Positions 34,334 to 42,780 of a stretch of 64,000 nt of DNA are shown one piece after another. Every line of letters starts with the position of its first letter. The stretch's first letter is position 1. Below the pieces are notes generated by a model, which did not search any database, was not told where the DNA came from, and saw only the letters and a list, made by a program, of their open reading frames with translations. A program made the position numbers and the translations under genes. The stretch is taken from the NCBI GenBank assembly GCA_002967695.1, contig PUHN01000010.1, forward strand, positions 27,104 to 91,103, written 5' to 3'. The DNA is from Rhodobacteraceae bacterium WD3A24. GTDB taxonomy: Bacteria; Pseudomonadota; Alphaproteobacteria; Rhodobacterales; Rhodobacteraceae.

Positions 34334-35485
34334 ATGGAGATCGAGCTTGTCACCGGCATTGCGGCGATGGAGCGGCTGCGCGACGAGTGGCTTGATCTTC
34401 ATGCCGCATCTGCCGAGCGCACGCTCTACAACCATCCCGATTTCTGCCTGAGCTGGCTGCGCCATTTCGGCCATCATGTCGCCTCCGCGCCCCGCTCCGA
34501 AGAGGCCCATGACGGCCGGCACGCCCATCCGTTTCTGATGCTCGCCCGCCGCGAGGGGCGGCTCGATGCGGTCTGGCCGCTGCGCCTCGTCCAGCTCCGC
34601 CGGCCCGGCCCCGATGCCGGCCTCGTAACCCGTCTCAAACGGCGCCTGCCGATCTGGACGCTCGACGGTCTCATCAATTCGCATACCGATCACGCCAAGC
34701 TCCTGCTGCGCGCGGGCAGCGAGCAGATCGGCGGCGCACTCGTCGCGCATGTGTGCGCCAAGGCGCGCTGGCACCGGCTCAACTTCGGCGCGCACGAAAG
34801 CGCCACGGCCACCGGCCGCGCGCTGCAGGCACCGCCGCACACGCGCGAAACCCGCCGCCACCACCGCCATTCCCGCATCCTCAGACCGACGGGGCACTAC
34901 AGCGACTATCTGGCGGCCAACCCAAGGCTGCGCAAGAAGATCGGCCGCGCCACAAGGCGGCTGGAGCGCGACTTCGGCCCGCTGACACTGGACTGGTATT
35001 CAGGCGACCCCGCGATTGAGAGGGGTTTCGACATCTTCGTCGAGGTCGATGCCGAAAGCTGGAAACACGACGCCGACGAGGGCGAGGCGCTGCGCGACTC
35101 GCCGCTGCCCCGCGCCTATTATGGCGAGCTCGTCCGGCGCTTCGCCGCACTCGGGCGCGCGCATATGTGCGTCATGCGGCTCGATGGCCAGCCCGCCGCC
35201 GCCGATCTCAACTTCGAATGCGACGGAGTCCTCTACATCTACAAGACCTCCTACAAGGAAGCCTTCGCCACAAAGGGGCATCACCGCCCCGGCTTCGTCC
35301 TTCAGGCGATGGTGACCGAGCGCGGCTGGCAGGCCTTCGATGCGATCGACCTGATGAGCGACCGGTTTCAGCGCGAGTGGCAGTGCGACACCTATGAGCT
35401 GGTCTCGCAGACTCGCACCGCCACCCGCCCCTGGCGCTGGCTGCGCTCGGCGCTGCCGCCGCGGCTGCCGATCGACGCGGGCTGA
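34334..35485 (+). CDS. GNAT-family (BioF2/CelD-like) acyltransferase domain protein
   Basis: A 383-residue cytoplasmic protein with a double GNAT-like fold (Acetyltransf_6). Recognisable parts are RLRDEWLDLHAASAERTLYNHPDFCLSWLRHFG at the N-terminus and RKKIGRATRRLERDFG, FVEVDAESWKHDADEG and LNFECDGVLYIYKTSYKEAFATKGHHRPG in the C-terminal half. These proteins often act in polysaccharide or cell-envelope assembly, but no such genes adjoin it. The start at 34334 (MEIELVTG) is behind GCGAGGG. Confidence 0.75.
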   Translation: MEIELVTGIAAMERLRDEWLDLHAASAERTLYNHPDFCLSWLRHFGHHVASAPRSEEAHDGRHAHPFLMLARREGRLDAVWPLRLVQLRRPGPDAGLVTRLKRRLPIWTLDGLINSHTDHAKLLLRAGSEQIGGALVAHVCAKARWHRLNFGAHESATATGRALQAPPHTRETRRHHRHSRILRPTGHYSDYLAANPRLRKKIGRATRRLERDFGPLTLDWYSGDPAIERGFDIFVEVDAESWKHDADEGEALRDSPLPRAYYGELVRRFAALGRAHMCVMRLDGQPAAADLNFECDGVLYIYKTSYKEAFATKGHHRPGFVLQAMVTERGWQAFDAIDLMSDRFQREWQCDTYELVSQTRTATRPWRWLRSALPPRLPIDAG

Positions 35486-35513
35486 CGCGGCGGCAGGCCG
35501 GGTATGCGGCGCG

Positions 35514-36299
35514 TCACAGCGCCGTCCAGCCCCCGTCCACGCTGATCGTGGTGCCGGTGATCTGCGCCGCCGCCTGCGTGCACAGAAACACCGCCGTCCC
35601 GCCGATCTGCTCGACCGTGGCGAATTCGCCCGACGGCTGGCGCGCAAGCATGACCTCCTTGATGACGGTCTCGCGGTCCATCCCGTGGGTCTTCATCTGG
35701 TCGGGGATCTGGCTTTCGACGATGGGGGTGAGCACGTATCCCGGGCAGATCGCGTTGGCGGTGATCCCCTGCCCGGCAACCTCGAGCGCGGTTGTCTTGG
35801 TCAGCCCCACCAGCCCGTGCTTGGCCGCGATATAGGCCGCCTTGTAGGGCGAGGCCGTGAGCCCGTGGGCCGAGGCGATATTGACCACCCGCCCCCAGCC
35901 GGCCGCCTTCATCCCCGGCAGGGCCGCGGCGGTGGCGTGGAAGGCCGAGGAGAGGTTGATCGCGATGATCGCGTCCCATTTCTCGCGCGGGAAATCCTCG
36001 ATCGGGGCAACGTGCTGAATGCCGGCGTTGTTGACGAGAATATCGCAGCGCCCGGCCTTTTCGATCAGCGCATGACACGCGTCGGGGTCGGCCATGTCGG
36101 CGGCGATGTAGCGCGCGCTCGCCCCATGCTCGCGGCCAAGCGCCTCGGCCAGGGCGTGGTCCTCGTCGCGGTCGGTGAAGGAATTGAGTACCACCGAGGC
36201 GCCCGCGCGGGCAAGCTCATGCGCCACTCCCAGCCCAATTCCCGAATTCGATCCGGTAATGACGGCCGTGCGCCCGGCGAGTGTCGCGTCGCTTGACAT
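35514..36299 (-). CDS. bdhA: 3-hydroxybutyrate dehydrogenase (SDR family)
   Basis: It interconverts D-3-hydroxybutyrate and acetoacetate with NAD(H), in polyhydroxybutyrate and ketone-body use. It is 261 residues. The cofactor motif is TGSNSGIG (15-22) and NNAGIQHVAPIEDF is the second motif. The catalytic Ser143, Tyr156 and Lys160 lie in NIASAHG and AAYIAAKHG. The C-terminal GTTISVDGGWTAL closes the fold. The family-specific ICPGYVLTPIVESQIPDQ is present. An sRNA-like unit with a terminator (36382-36457) lies 83 bp upstream on the same strand. Confidence 0.92.
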   Translation of the reverse strand: MSSDATLAGRTAVITGSNSGIGLGVAHELARAGASVVLNSFTDRDEDHALAEALGREHGASARYIAADMADPDACHALIEKAGRCDILVNNAGIQHVAPIEDFPREKWDAIIAINLSSAFHATAAALPGMKAAGWGRVVNIASAHGLTASPYKAAYIAAKHGLVGLTKTTALEVAGQGITANAICPGYVLTPIVESQIPDQMKTHGMDRETVIKEVMLARQPSGEFATVEQIGGTAVFLCTQAAAQITGTTISVDGGWTAL

Positions 36300-36381
36300 T
36301 GTGCCTCCTGCTCATTGCTGCGTTGCCGTCAGGATATATGCCGCAGCCGCGAATGCCAGCCGCCCGCCCCGGCGCGGGCCC

Positions 36382-36410
36382 AAAAAAAAGCGCCCGCACA
36401 AGGCGGGCGC
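36382..36410 (-). terminator. Strong rho-independent terminator of the candidate small RNA
   Basis: An 8-bp perfect GC-rich stem with a 5-nt loop is followed by eight T residues on the minus strand. No protein gene ends here on that strand, which is why a non-coding transcript is inferred. Confidence 0.8.
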
Positions 36411-36457
36411 CAGTTATTGAGGCAGGTTTCATACAGGCAAGAAACCTATCGAGCAGT
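36382..36457 (-). ncRNA. Candidate small RNA of about 76 nt between bdhA and the YejA gene
   Basis: Reading the minus strand, a promoter (36492-36464) is followed by a hairpin with a perfect 7-bp stem, AGGTTTC/GAAACCT (36447-36441 and 36430-36424, 10-nt loop). A single-stranded GCCTCAATAACTG comes next. The final terminator has a perfect 8-bp stem, GCGCCCGC/GCGGGCGC (36410-36390), and eight T residues (36389-36382). No reading frame of use lies inside. This is the architecture of an Hfq-binding small RNA. It could instead be an attenuated leader of bdhA, which begins 83 bp further on. No known family was recognised. Confidence 0.6.
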
Positions 36458-36463
36458 GCCCTC

Positions 36464-36492
36464 AATATACGCAAACGACCGCCGCTCTCCAA
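36464..36492 (-). promoter_or_regulatory. Sigma-70-type promoter of the candidate small RNA
   Basis: On the minus strand TTGGAG (-35, 36492-36487) and TATATT (-10, 36469-36464) are exactly 17 bp apart. The predicted start is about 36457. Confidence 0.65.
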
Positions 36493-36570
36493 GCTAAAAG
36501 TTTGAACACACGGCCTCGCGCGGCTAAACTCGGTGGAAAACGCGGCTCGAGCAGAAGGATTGTTGCCAAA

Positions 36571-38388
36571 ATGCATCCCCGATTTCGCGCGCTGACCGCA
36601 GGCGCCGCCTGTGCGCTCGCCCTTGCCCTGCAACCGGGAATCGCCCCCGCCGAGCCGATGCACGGTATCGCGATGTATGGCGCGCCGGCCTTGCCCCCCG
36701 ATTTCGAGCACCTGCCCTATGCCAACCCCGACGCGCCGCAGGGCGGGCGCATCGTGTTCGGGGAATCGGGCGGGTTCGATTCGCTCAACCCCTATATCCT
36801 GCGCGGCCGGGCGCCCTGGGGCGTCGGCCTTCTGACGGTCGAGACGCTGATGGGCCGCAGCTATGACGAGCCCTTCACCCTCTACGGGCTGCTCGCCGAA
36901 TCGATCGAGACCGACGAGGCGCGCAGCTATGTCGAGTTCACGCTGCGCGAGGAGGCGCGGTTTTCCGACGGCTCGCCTGTCACCGTCGAGGATGTGATGT
37001 GGTCGTTCGAGGCGCTGGGCACCGAGGGCAGCCCGCGTTACCGCGGCGCCTGGGAAAAGATCGAGTCGATGGAGCAGACCGGCCCGCGCTCGGTGCGCTT
37101 CGAGTTCAACACCCAAGACCGCGAGATGCCCCTGATCCTGGGGCTGCGCCCGATTCTGCAACGCGCCCAGTTCGAGGAGCGCGACTTTTCCGAATCGTCT
37201 CTGACACCGATCATCGGCTCGGGGCCCTATGTGGTGGGCGACTTCGAGCCCGGCCGTTACATCGAATTCGTCCGCGATCTCGACTGGTGGGGCCGCGACC
37301 TGCCCTTCTACAACGGCCAGCACAACCTCGACACTGTCCGCTACGACTACTTCGGCGACGCGGGCGTGGTGTTCGAGGCCTTCAAGGCCGGCGAGATCGA
37401 CAGCTGGCGCGAGTTCAACGCCGCCCGCTGGCGGACCGCCTATGATTTTCCGGCCGTGGAATCGGGCGAGATCGTGATGTCGGAAATTCCCCACCAGCGC
37501 CCCTCGGGCATCACCGGGCTGGTCTTCAACACCCGGCGCGCGCCCTTCGACGACTGGCGCGTGCGCGACGCGCTCATCCACGCCTTCGATTTCGAGTTCA
37601 TCAACCGCACCATCAACGGCGGTACCGAGCCGCGCATCACCTCCTACTATTCCAACTCCGTTCTGGGAATGCGCGACGGCCCCGCCGAGGGCCGCGTGCG
37701 CGAGCTGCTCGAACCCTATTCCGACGAGCTTCTGCCCGGCGCGCTGGAGGGCTACACGCTGCCCGCCTCCGACGACAGCTCCGCCAACCGCGCCAATCTG
37801 CGCGAGGCGGCGCGGCTGTTGCGCGAGGCCGGCTGGCAGGTCGACGAGGACGGCGTGCTGCGCAACGATGCGGGCGAGCCTTTCGAGTTCGAGATACTGC
37901 TGGCCCAGGGCGCGGACGAGACGCAGGCCGTCGTCGACATCTATGTCGAGGCGCTGCGGCCGCTGGGCATCGCCGCCCGCGTGACCACCGTCGACAACGC
38001 CCAGTACACCGAGCGCACCAACGAATACGATTTCGACATGGCGCGGTATCGCCGCTCGCTCTCGCTCAGCCCGGGCAACGAGCAGTGGCTCTACTGGGGC
38101 AGCGACGGCGTGGACCGGCCCGGCACCCGCAACTGGATGGGCATGGACTCGGCCGCCGCCGAGGCGATGATCGAGACGATGCTCAACTCCACCAGCCGCG
38201 AGGACTTCATCGCCGCGACCCGCGCGCTCGACCGCGTGCTGACCACGGGCCGCTACGTCATCCCCTTCTGGTATTCCGAGATTTCGCGCCTCGCCCATCG
38301 GCGCGATCTGCACTACCCCGAGCGGTTGCCGATGTATGGCGACTGGCTCGGCTTCCAGCCCGAGGTCTGGTGGCATGAGCAGGAGTGA
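36571..38388 (+). CDS. yejA: ABC transporter substrate-binding protein, YejA-type
   Basis: A periplasmic SBP_bac_5 protein of 605 residues, the length of the YejA (microcin C/oligopeptide) branch rather than DppA. The signal peptide ends near ALQPGIAPAEP. The mature part begins MHGIAMYGAPALPPDFEHLPYANPDAPQGG, the YejA hallmark, then FDSLNPYILRG. The start at 36571 follows GAAGGAT; the 23 codons upstream lack a signal. The permease and ATPase genes yejBEF are not downstream. A small lipoprotein gene follows at once, so this is an orphan binding protein here. Confidence 0.88.
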   Translation: MHPRFRALTAGAACALALALQPGIAPAEPMHGIAMYGAPALPPDFEHLPYANPDAPQGGRIVFGESGGFDSLNPYILRGRAPWGVGLLTVETLMGRSYDEPFTLYGLLAESIETDEARSYVEFTLREEARFSDGSPVTVEDVMWSFEALGTEGSPRYRGAWEKIESMEQTGPRSVRFEFNTQDREMPLILGLRPILQRAQFEERDFSESSLTPIIGSGPYVVGDFEPGRYIEFVRDLDWWGRDLPFYNGQHNLDTVRYDYFGDAGVVFEAFKAGEIDSWREFNAARWRTAYDFPAVESGEIVMSEIPHQRPSGITGLVFNTRRAPFDDWRVRDALIHAFDFEFINRTINGGTEPRITSYYSNSVLGMRDGPAEGRVRELLEPYSDELLPGALEGYTLPASDDSSANRANLREAARLLREAGWQVDEDGVLRNDAGEPFEFEILLAQGADETQAVVDIYVEALRPLGIAARVTTVDNAQYTERTNEYDFDMARYRRSLSLSPGNEQWLYWGSDGVDRPGTRNWMGMDSAAAEAMIETMLNSTSREDFIAATRALDRVLTTGRYVIPFWYSEISRLAHRRDLHYPERLPMYGDWLGFQPEVWWHEQE

Positions 38389-38392
38389 TGCG

Positions 38393-38521
38393 ATGGCCCG
38401 CGCTGCGCTGCTGGCCCTCGTGCTGGGGCTTGCGGGATGCAACACCGTGGAAGGCGTCGGCCTCGATATCGCCGGCGGCGCGCGGACCGTGGGTGACTGG
38501 GTCACGGGCAGCGGATACTGA
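38393..38521 (+). CDS. Entericidin-like small lipoprotein
   Basis: A 42-residue protein with signal peptide MARAALLALVLGLAGC (lipobox LAGC, lipidated Cys16) and a short glycine-rich mature part, TVEGVGLDIAGGARTVGDWV. This matches the entericidin EcnA/EcnB family of small outer- or inner-membrane lipoproteins. The ATG at 38393 is preferred because CAGGAG stands just before; an ATG at 38375 adds six residues. It lies 4 bp after the YejA stop and is convergent with the XRE-cupin gene. Confidence 0.78.
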   Translation: MARAALLALVLGLAGCNTVEGVGLDIAGGARTVGDWVTGSGY

Positions 38522-38533
38522 GCCGGCCGGGAA

Positions 38534-39160
38534 TCACACCAGCGAGGTGACCCACAGGATCAGCGCATCCTCCTCGCTCAGCGAGATCACGTTGTGGCCC
38601 ATGGAGGCGTCGTAATAGGCGCTGTCGCCCCGGCGCAGATCGACCGGCGCGTAGAATTCGGTATACAGACGCACCACCCCCGTGAGGACATAGAGAAATT
38701 CCTCGCCGTCATGGCGTACCCAGCCGTCGAAGGCATCGAGACCACGCGCGCGCACGCGGGCGCGATAGGGCAGCATCTGCTTGCGCGTGAGCGCGCCGCC
38801 GAGCAGCTCGTGTTCATAGGTCGCGGTGGCGTGGCCCTCGCCCTCGCCCGCGCGCGTCACCGACATCCGGCCGGTGATCTGCGGTTCGGTCGGCGGGGTG
38901 AAGAGCTGCGGGATCGAGATCGCCAGCCCCTCGGCGAGCTTTCGCAGCGCGTCATAGGTGGGCGACATCTGCCCGTTCTCGATCTTAGACAGGGTCGAGC
39001 GTGCCAGTCCCGCCTCCTCTGCCGCACGTTGCAGCGTCCAGCCCTTTTCCTTGCGCAGGTCGCGGACCCGCGCGCCCAGATCCAGCGGCTCGACCACCGC
39101 CGGGCTGCCGCTGGCGCGGGCGATGCGGATGATGCTGGGCTGATCGTCGAAGACCGGCAT
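38534..39160 (-). CDS. XRE-family regulator with C-terminal cupin domain
   Basis: A 208-residue transcription regulator. The HTH (VRDLRKEKGWTLQRAAEEAGLARSTLSKIENGQMSPTYDAL) spans residues 32-71, and the cupin barrel, which binds a small ligand, spans about 115-205 (GWVRHDGEEFLYVLTGVVRLYTEFYAPVDLRRGDSAYYDASMGHNV). Proteins of this build often control amino-acid or amine catabolism. It is divergent from the acyl-CoA ligase gene by 66 bp, so that gene is its most likely target. The start at 39160 gives the expected short N-terminus. Confidence 0.88.
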   Translation of the reverse strand: MPVFDDQPSIIRIARASGSPAVVEPLDLGARVRDLRKEKGWTLQRAAEEAGLARSTLSKIENGQMSPTYDALRKLAEGLAISIPQLFTPPTEPQITGRMSVTRAGEGEGHATATYEHELLGGALTRKQMLPYRARVRARGLDAFDGWVRHDGEEFLYVLTGVVRLYTEFYAPVDLRRGDSAYYDASMGHNVISLSEEDALILWVTSLV

Positions 39161-39226
39161 GATGGCTGACCTAGGCCGAAGCGGCGCGCGTTGCAACTGC
39201 CCGCCGACGGGCGTAGCACCGCCATC

Positions 39227-40753
39227 ATGCGCACTGAGATCGACACCGGCCCGCCTGCCTCCTGCCCGGCGCCGTTCAACCTCGCCGCCCATGTGCTGGC
39301 GCGCGCGTCCCATCATCCCGACCGCATCGCGCTGCAGATCATCGGGCCGCAGCAGGCCGAACGCTGGAGCTACGCGCGGCTGGAGGCGGCGGTGCGCGGC
39401 ACGGCCGGCGCGCTGGCCGCGATGGGCCTTGCGCCCGGCGCGCGGGTGCTCCTGCGGCTCGGCAACAGCGTCGATTTCCCCGTGGCCTTTCTCGGCTGCA
39501 TCACCGCGGGGCTCGTCCCGGTGCCAAGTTCGGCACAGCTGACCGCCGCCGAGGTCACCGCGATGGCGCGCGGGCTCGCCCCCGCGCTGATCCTCGCCGC
39601 GCCGGGCATCGCCCTGCCCGACGCCGGAGACACCCCGGTCATCGGCCTCGACACGCTGCGCGGGTGGCGCGACCATCCGCCGGCCGACTATCTGATGGGC
39701 GCGCCCGAGCGGGCCGCCTTCATCATCTACAGCTCCGGCAGCGGCGGCACGCCGCGCGGCGTCGTGCATGCGCATCGGGCGGTCTGGGCACGCCGGATGA
39801 TGTGGGATGACTGGTACGGTCTGCGCCCCGGCGACCGGATCATGCATGCCGGCGCCTTCAACTGGACCTACACGCTGGGCACCGGGCTGCTCGACCCCTG
39901 GGCGGCCGGGGGGACCGCGCTGGTGCCGGCCGAGGGGGTGCCGCCCGAGAGGCTCGCGCGGCTGATGCGGCGCCATGATGTCACGATTTTCGCATCATCA
40001 CCGGGTCTTTACAGGAAAATCCTCAAGTCCGGCGAGCGGCTCGACCTGCCGCGGCTGCGCCACGCTCTGTCGGCGGGCGAGAAGCTGCCCGAGACCACTC
40101 GCACCGCATGGCGCGCCGCCACGGGCCGGGAGATTCACGAGGCGCTGGGGATGTCGGAATGCTCGACCTTCGTGTCGGGCGCGCCGGACCGCCCCGCGCC
40201 CGAGGGGACCGTGGGCCATGCCCAGACCGGGCGGCGCATCGCCGTGATCGGGGCGGACGGCCGTCCCGTCGCGCGGGGCGTGCCGGGCACGCTGGCGGTC
40301 CATCGCCGCGATCCGGGCCTGTTTCTGGGCTATCTCGACGCCCCCGCGGAGACAGCGGCACGATTTTCGGGCGACTGGTTCCTGACCGGCGACAGCGTGA
40401 CCATGGCGCAAGACGGTGCGATCACCTATCTTGGCCGCGAGGACGACATGATGAATGCCGGGGGCTTGCGCGTCTCCCCGGTCGAGGTCGAGGCCGCGCT
40501 CGGCGCCCATCCCGAGATCGTCGAGTGCGCCGCCTGCGAAATCGCCGTCAAGCCCGATGTGCAAGTGATCGCGGCCTTCTACGTGGCCGCGCGCGAGATT
40601 CCGCGCGACGAGCTCGACGCCTTCGCAGCCGCGCGGCTGGCGCGCTACAAGCGGCCCCGGATCTATCGCCGCCTTGCGCGTCTGCCGCGCGGGGCCAACA
40701 ACAAGATCCTTCGCCGCGCGCTGCGCGCCGGGCCAGAGGCGGAGGGACGCTGA
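39227..40753 (+). CDS. AMP-dependent acyl-CoA synthetase/ligase (benzoate-CoA-ligase-like)
   Basis: It activates a carboxylic acid to its CoA thioester by way of the acyl-AMP. It is 508 residues. The AMP-binding loop is FIIYSSGSGGTPRGVVHAH, with Arg in the place usually held by Lys. The middle motifs are HALSAGEKLPE and HEALGMSECSTF, the hinge is YLGREDDMMNAGG, and the C-terminal catalytic Lys is in GANNKILRRAL. The lid domain RVSPVEVEAALGAHPEIVECA is complete. The acid is unknown; an aromatic or branched acid is plausible. It is controlled perhaps by the divergent XRE-cupin gene. Confidence 0.85.
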   Translation: MRTEIDTGPPASCPAPFNLAAHVLARASHHPDRIALQIIGPQQAERWSYARLEAAVRGTAGALAAMGLAPGARVLLRLGNSVDFPVAFLGCITAGLVPVPSSAQLTAAEVTAMARGLAPALILAAPGIALPDAGDTPVIGLDTLRGWRDHPPADYLMGAPERAAFIIYSSGSGGTPRGVVHAHRAVWARRMMWDDWYGLRPGDRIMHAGAFNWTYTLGTGLLDPWAAGGTALVPAEGVPPERLARLMRRHDVTIFASSPGLYRKILKSGERLDLPRLRHALSAGEKLPETTRTAWRAATGREIHEALGMSECSTFVSGAPDRPAPEGTVGHAQTGRRIAVIGADGRPVARGVPGTLAVHRRDPGLFLGYLDAPAETAARFSGDWFLTGDSVTMAQDGAITYLGREDDMMNAGGLRVSPVEVEAALGAHPEIVECAACEIAVKPDVQVIAAFYVAAREIPRDELDAFAAARLARYKRPRIYRRLARLPRGANNKILRRALRAGPEAEGR

Positions 40754-40806
40754 GCCCGCCACTGGCCCCCGCTGGCCAAGGCGCATAAAGTGAACTAGAT
40801 GGTCCG

Positions 40807-40830
40807 GCTCCGGCCACCGGCGGCCGGAGC
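40807..40830. other. Stem-loop upstream of the FrnE-like gene
   Basis: A perfect 9-bp inverted repeat (GCTCCGGCC/GGCCGGAGC) with a 6-nt loop lies between the ligase stop and the FrnE-like start, 27 bp before the ATG. No T-run follows, so it may be a weak terminator or an mRNA 5' structure. Confidence 0.4.
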
Positions 40831-40857
40831 GAACACACGCACAGACGAGGTTTTCCC

Positions 40858-41505
40858 ATGGCGACCGTCCGGCTCGACATCTTCTCCGACCCGATCTGCC
40901 CGTGGTGCTATATCGGCAAGGCGCTGCTGGATCGGGCGCTGGAGCAACGCCCGGACCACCCCTTCGCCGTCGAGTGGCATCCGTTCCAGCTCAACCCCGA
41001 CATGCCCGCAGAGGGGATGGACCGGCGCAGCTATCTCGAGGCCAAGTTCGGCGGCAAGGAACGCGCCGCCGAGGTCTATGCGCGCATCGACGAGGCCGCG
41101 CGCAATGCCGGCCTCAACATCGACTGGAGCCGGATCGACCGGACGCCCAACACGCTCGACGCGCATCGGCTGATCCACTGGGCGGTGCTCGAAGGCGGGC
41201 AGACAGCTATCGTCGCCGCGCTGTTTCGCGCCTATTTCATCGAGGGCCGCGATATCGGCGAGCATGCCGTTCTGGCCGATATCGCCGCGCGCCACGGGAT
41301 GGACCGTGCGGTGGTCGAGCGGCTGCTGGCCTCCGACGCGGACCGCGCCGACATCAGCGCCCGCGACGCCCATGCACGCGAACGCGGGCTGAGCGGTGTG
41401 CCGACCTTCATCGTCGCCAACACCCATGTCCTGCCGGGCGCGCAGCCCGTCGATCTGTGGACGCAGGCCATCGACGAGATCAACCAAAAGGCCGTCGACG
41501 CATGA
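40858..41505 (+). CDS. DsbA-family oxidoreductase, FrnE-like
   Basis: A cytoplasmic thioredoxin-fold disulfide oxidoreductase of 215 residues. The active site is CPWC (Cys14-Cys17) in FSDPICPWCYIGK. The helical insert and the C-terminal cis-proline region GLSGVPTFIVANTHVLPGAQP are typical of the FrnE branch. There is no signal peptide. ACGAGG lies before the ATG. Its stop overlaps the start of the transporter gene (ATGA), so the two are translated together. Confidence 0.9.
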   Translation: MATVRLDIFSDPICPWCYIGKALLDRALEQRPDHPFAVEWHPFQLNPDMPAEGMDRRSYLEAKFGGKERAAEVYARIDEAARNAGLNIDWSRIDRTPNTLDAHRLIHWAVLEGGQTAIVAALFRAYFIEGRDIGEHAVLADIAARHGMDRAVVERLLASDADRADISARDAHARERGLSGVPTFIVANTHVLPGAQPVDLWTQAIDEINQKAVDA

Positions 41506-42746
41506 GCCGCCCGCCGTCGCAGCCCGTCGCGCCGGCGGCCGCGCGCGTTCTGGCCTTTCCCGAATTCGTGGCGATGCTGGCGATGATGTTCGCCACCATC
41601 GCGTTTTCGGTTGACGCGATGCTGCCGGCGTTGCCGGCGATCGGGCGCGACCTCGCCCCCGAGGCGGTCAACCGCGCGCAGTTGATCGTGACGATCTTCG
41701 TGCTCGGCATGGGGGTGGGCACCATCATCGCCGGCCCGGTCTCCGACGCGCTGGGGCGCAAGCGGGTCGTTTCGGTGGGGCTGGCGATCTACGGGCTCGC
41801 GGCGCTGGTCGCCGCGCAGGCGCAATCGATGGAGGTGCTGCTGGGCGCGCGCTTCGTGCAGGGGTTGGGCGCCGCGGCGCCGCGCGTGGTCACCCTGGCG
41901 ATGGTGCGCGACCTCTACCAGGGCCGGTCGATGGCGCGCGTGATGTCCTTCGTGATGACGGTCTTCATCCTCGTGCCCGCGATCGCGCCGACGCTGGGGG
42001 CGGGCATCATCGCGCTGTCGAGCTGGCGCGGGGTGTTCGTGGCCTTTGTCATCTTCGGCGTGCTGTCGGGAAGCTGGCTGTGGCTGCGCCAGCCCGAGAC
42101 GCTGCCGCCGGAGCGCCGCCGCCCGCTCAGCGCGCGGCCGCTCATCGACGCGCTGCGCGAGGTGCTCACATCGCGGCTGGTCGTGACCTATATCGCGGCG
42201 CTCAGCCTGGGCTTCGGGCAGATGTTCGCCTGGCTTTCGAGCGCGCCGCAGATATTCACCGACGTCTACGGGCGCGGCGACGTGTTCCACTACTACTTCG
42301 CCGCGGTGGCGATGTTCGCGGGCAGCGCGAGCCTGGTCAACGCCCGGCTGGTGATGCGGCTGGGCATGCGCCGGCTGGCGACGACCGCCTTCGCCGCACA
42401 GTCGAGCGTCTCGGCGCTGATGCTGCTGGTGCTCGCGCTGTCGCTGCCGGCGGGCTGGGAGTTTCCCTTTTTCCTCGGCTACATGTGCGTGGCGTTCTTC
42501 ATGATCGGGCTGACCTTCGGCAATCTCAACGCGCTCGCGCTGGAGCCGGTCGGCCACATCGCGGGGCTGGCGGCGGCCGTGGTCGGCTCGCTCTCGTCGA
42601 TCTTCGCGGTGATCATCGCCATCCCGATCGGGCAGATGTATGACGGCTCGCCAGTGCCCGTGGTGACCGGCGTGATGGTTTGCTCGGCGGCGGCGTTCGC
42701 GCTGATGCTGACAACGCGCAGCCGCGACCCGGCCGCGGCGGCCTGA
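41502..42746 (+). CDS. MFS multidrug exporter, Bcr/CflA family
   Basis: A 414-residue drug:proton antiporter with twelve predicted helices. Motif D/A is seen in FSVDAMLPALPAIGRDL and GPVSDALGRKRVVSVGL, and motif C-like AAAPRVVTLAMVRDLYQGRSMARVMSFVM marks the Bcr/CflA branch. It overlaps the FrnE-like gene by 4 bp and is convergent with mfd. The substrate is unknown. Confidence 0.88.
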   Translation: MSRPPSQPVAPAAARVLAFPEFVAMLAMMFATIAFSVDAMLPALPAIGRDLAPEAVNRAQLIVTIFVLGMGVGTIIAGPVSDALGRKRVVSVGLAIYGLAALVAAQAQSMEVLLGARFVQGLGAAAPRVVTLAMVRDLYQGRSMARVMSFVMTVFILVPAIAPTLGAGIIALSSWRGVFVAFVIFGVLSGSWLWLRQPETLPPERRRPLSARPLIDALREVLTSRLVVTYIAALSLGFGQMFAWLSSAPQIFTDVYGRGDVFHYYFAAVAMFAGSASLVNARLVMRLGMRRLATTAFAAQSSVSALMLLVLALSLPAGWEFPFFLGYMCVAFFMIGLTFGNLNALALEPVGHIAGLAAAVVGSLSSIFAVIIAIPIGQMYDGSPVPVVTGVMVCSAAAFALMLTTRSRDPAAAA

Positions 42747-42780
42747 TCCGCCGCCGCGGGATTTCCCGGCGCGAAATCGC

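Noticed and set aside
36217..38505. Open frame of about 760 codons on the minus strand
   Set aside because: Antisense to the YejA gene, and it would run through the terminator of the candidate small RNA.
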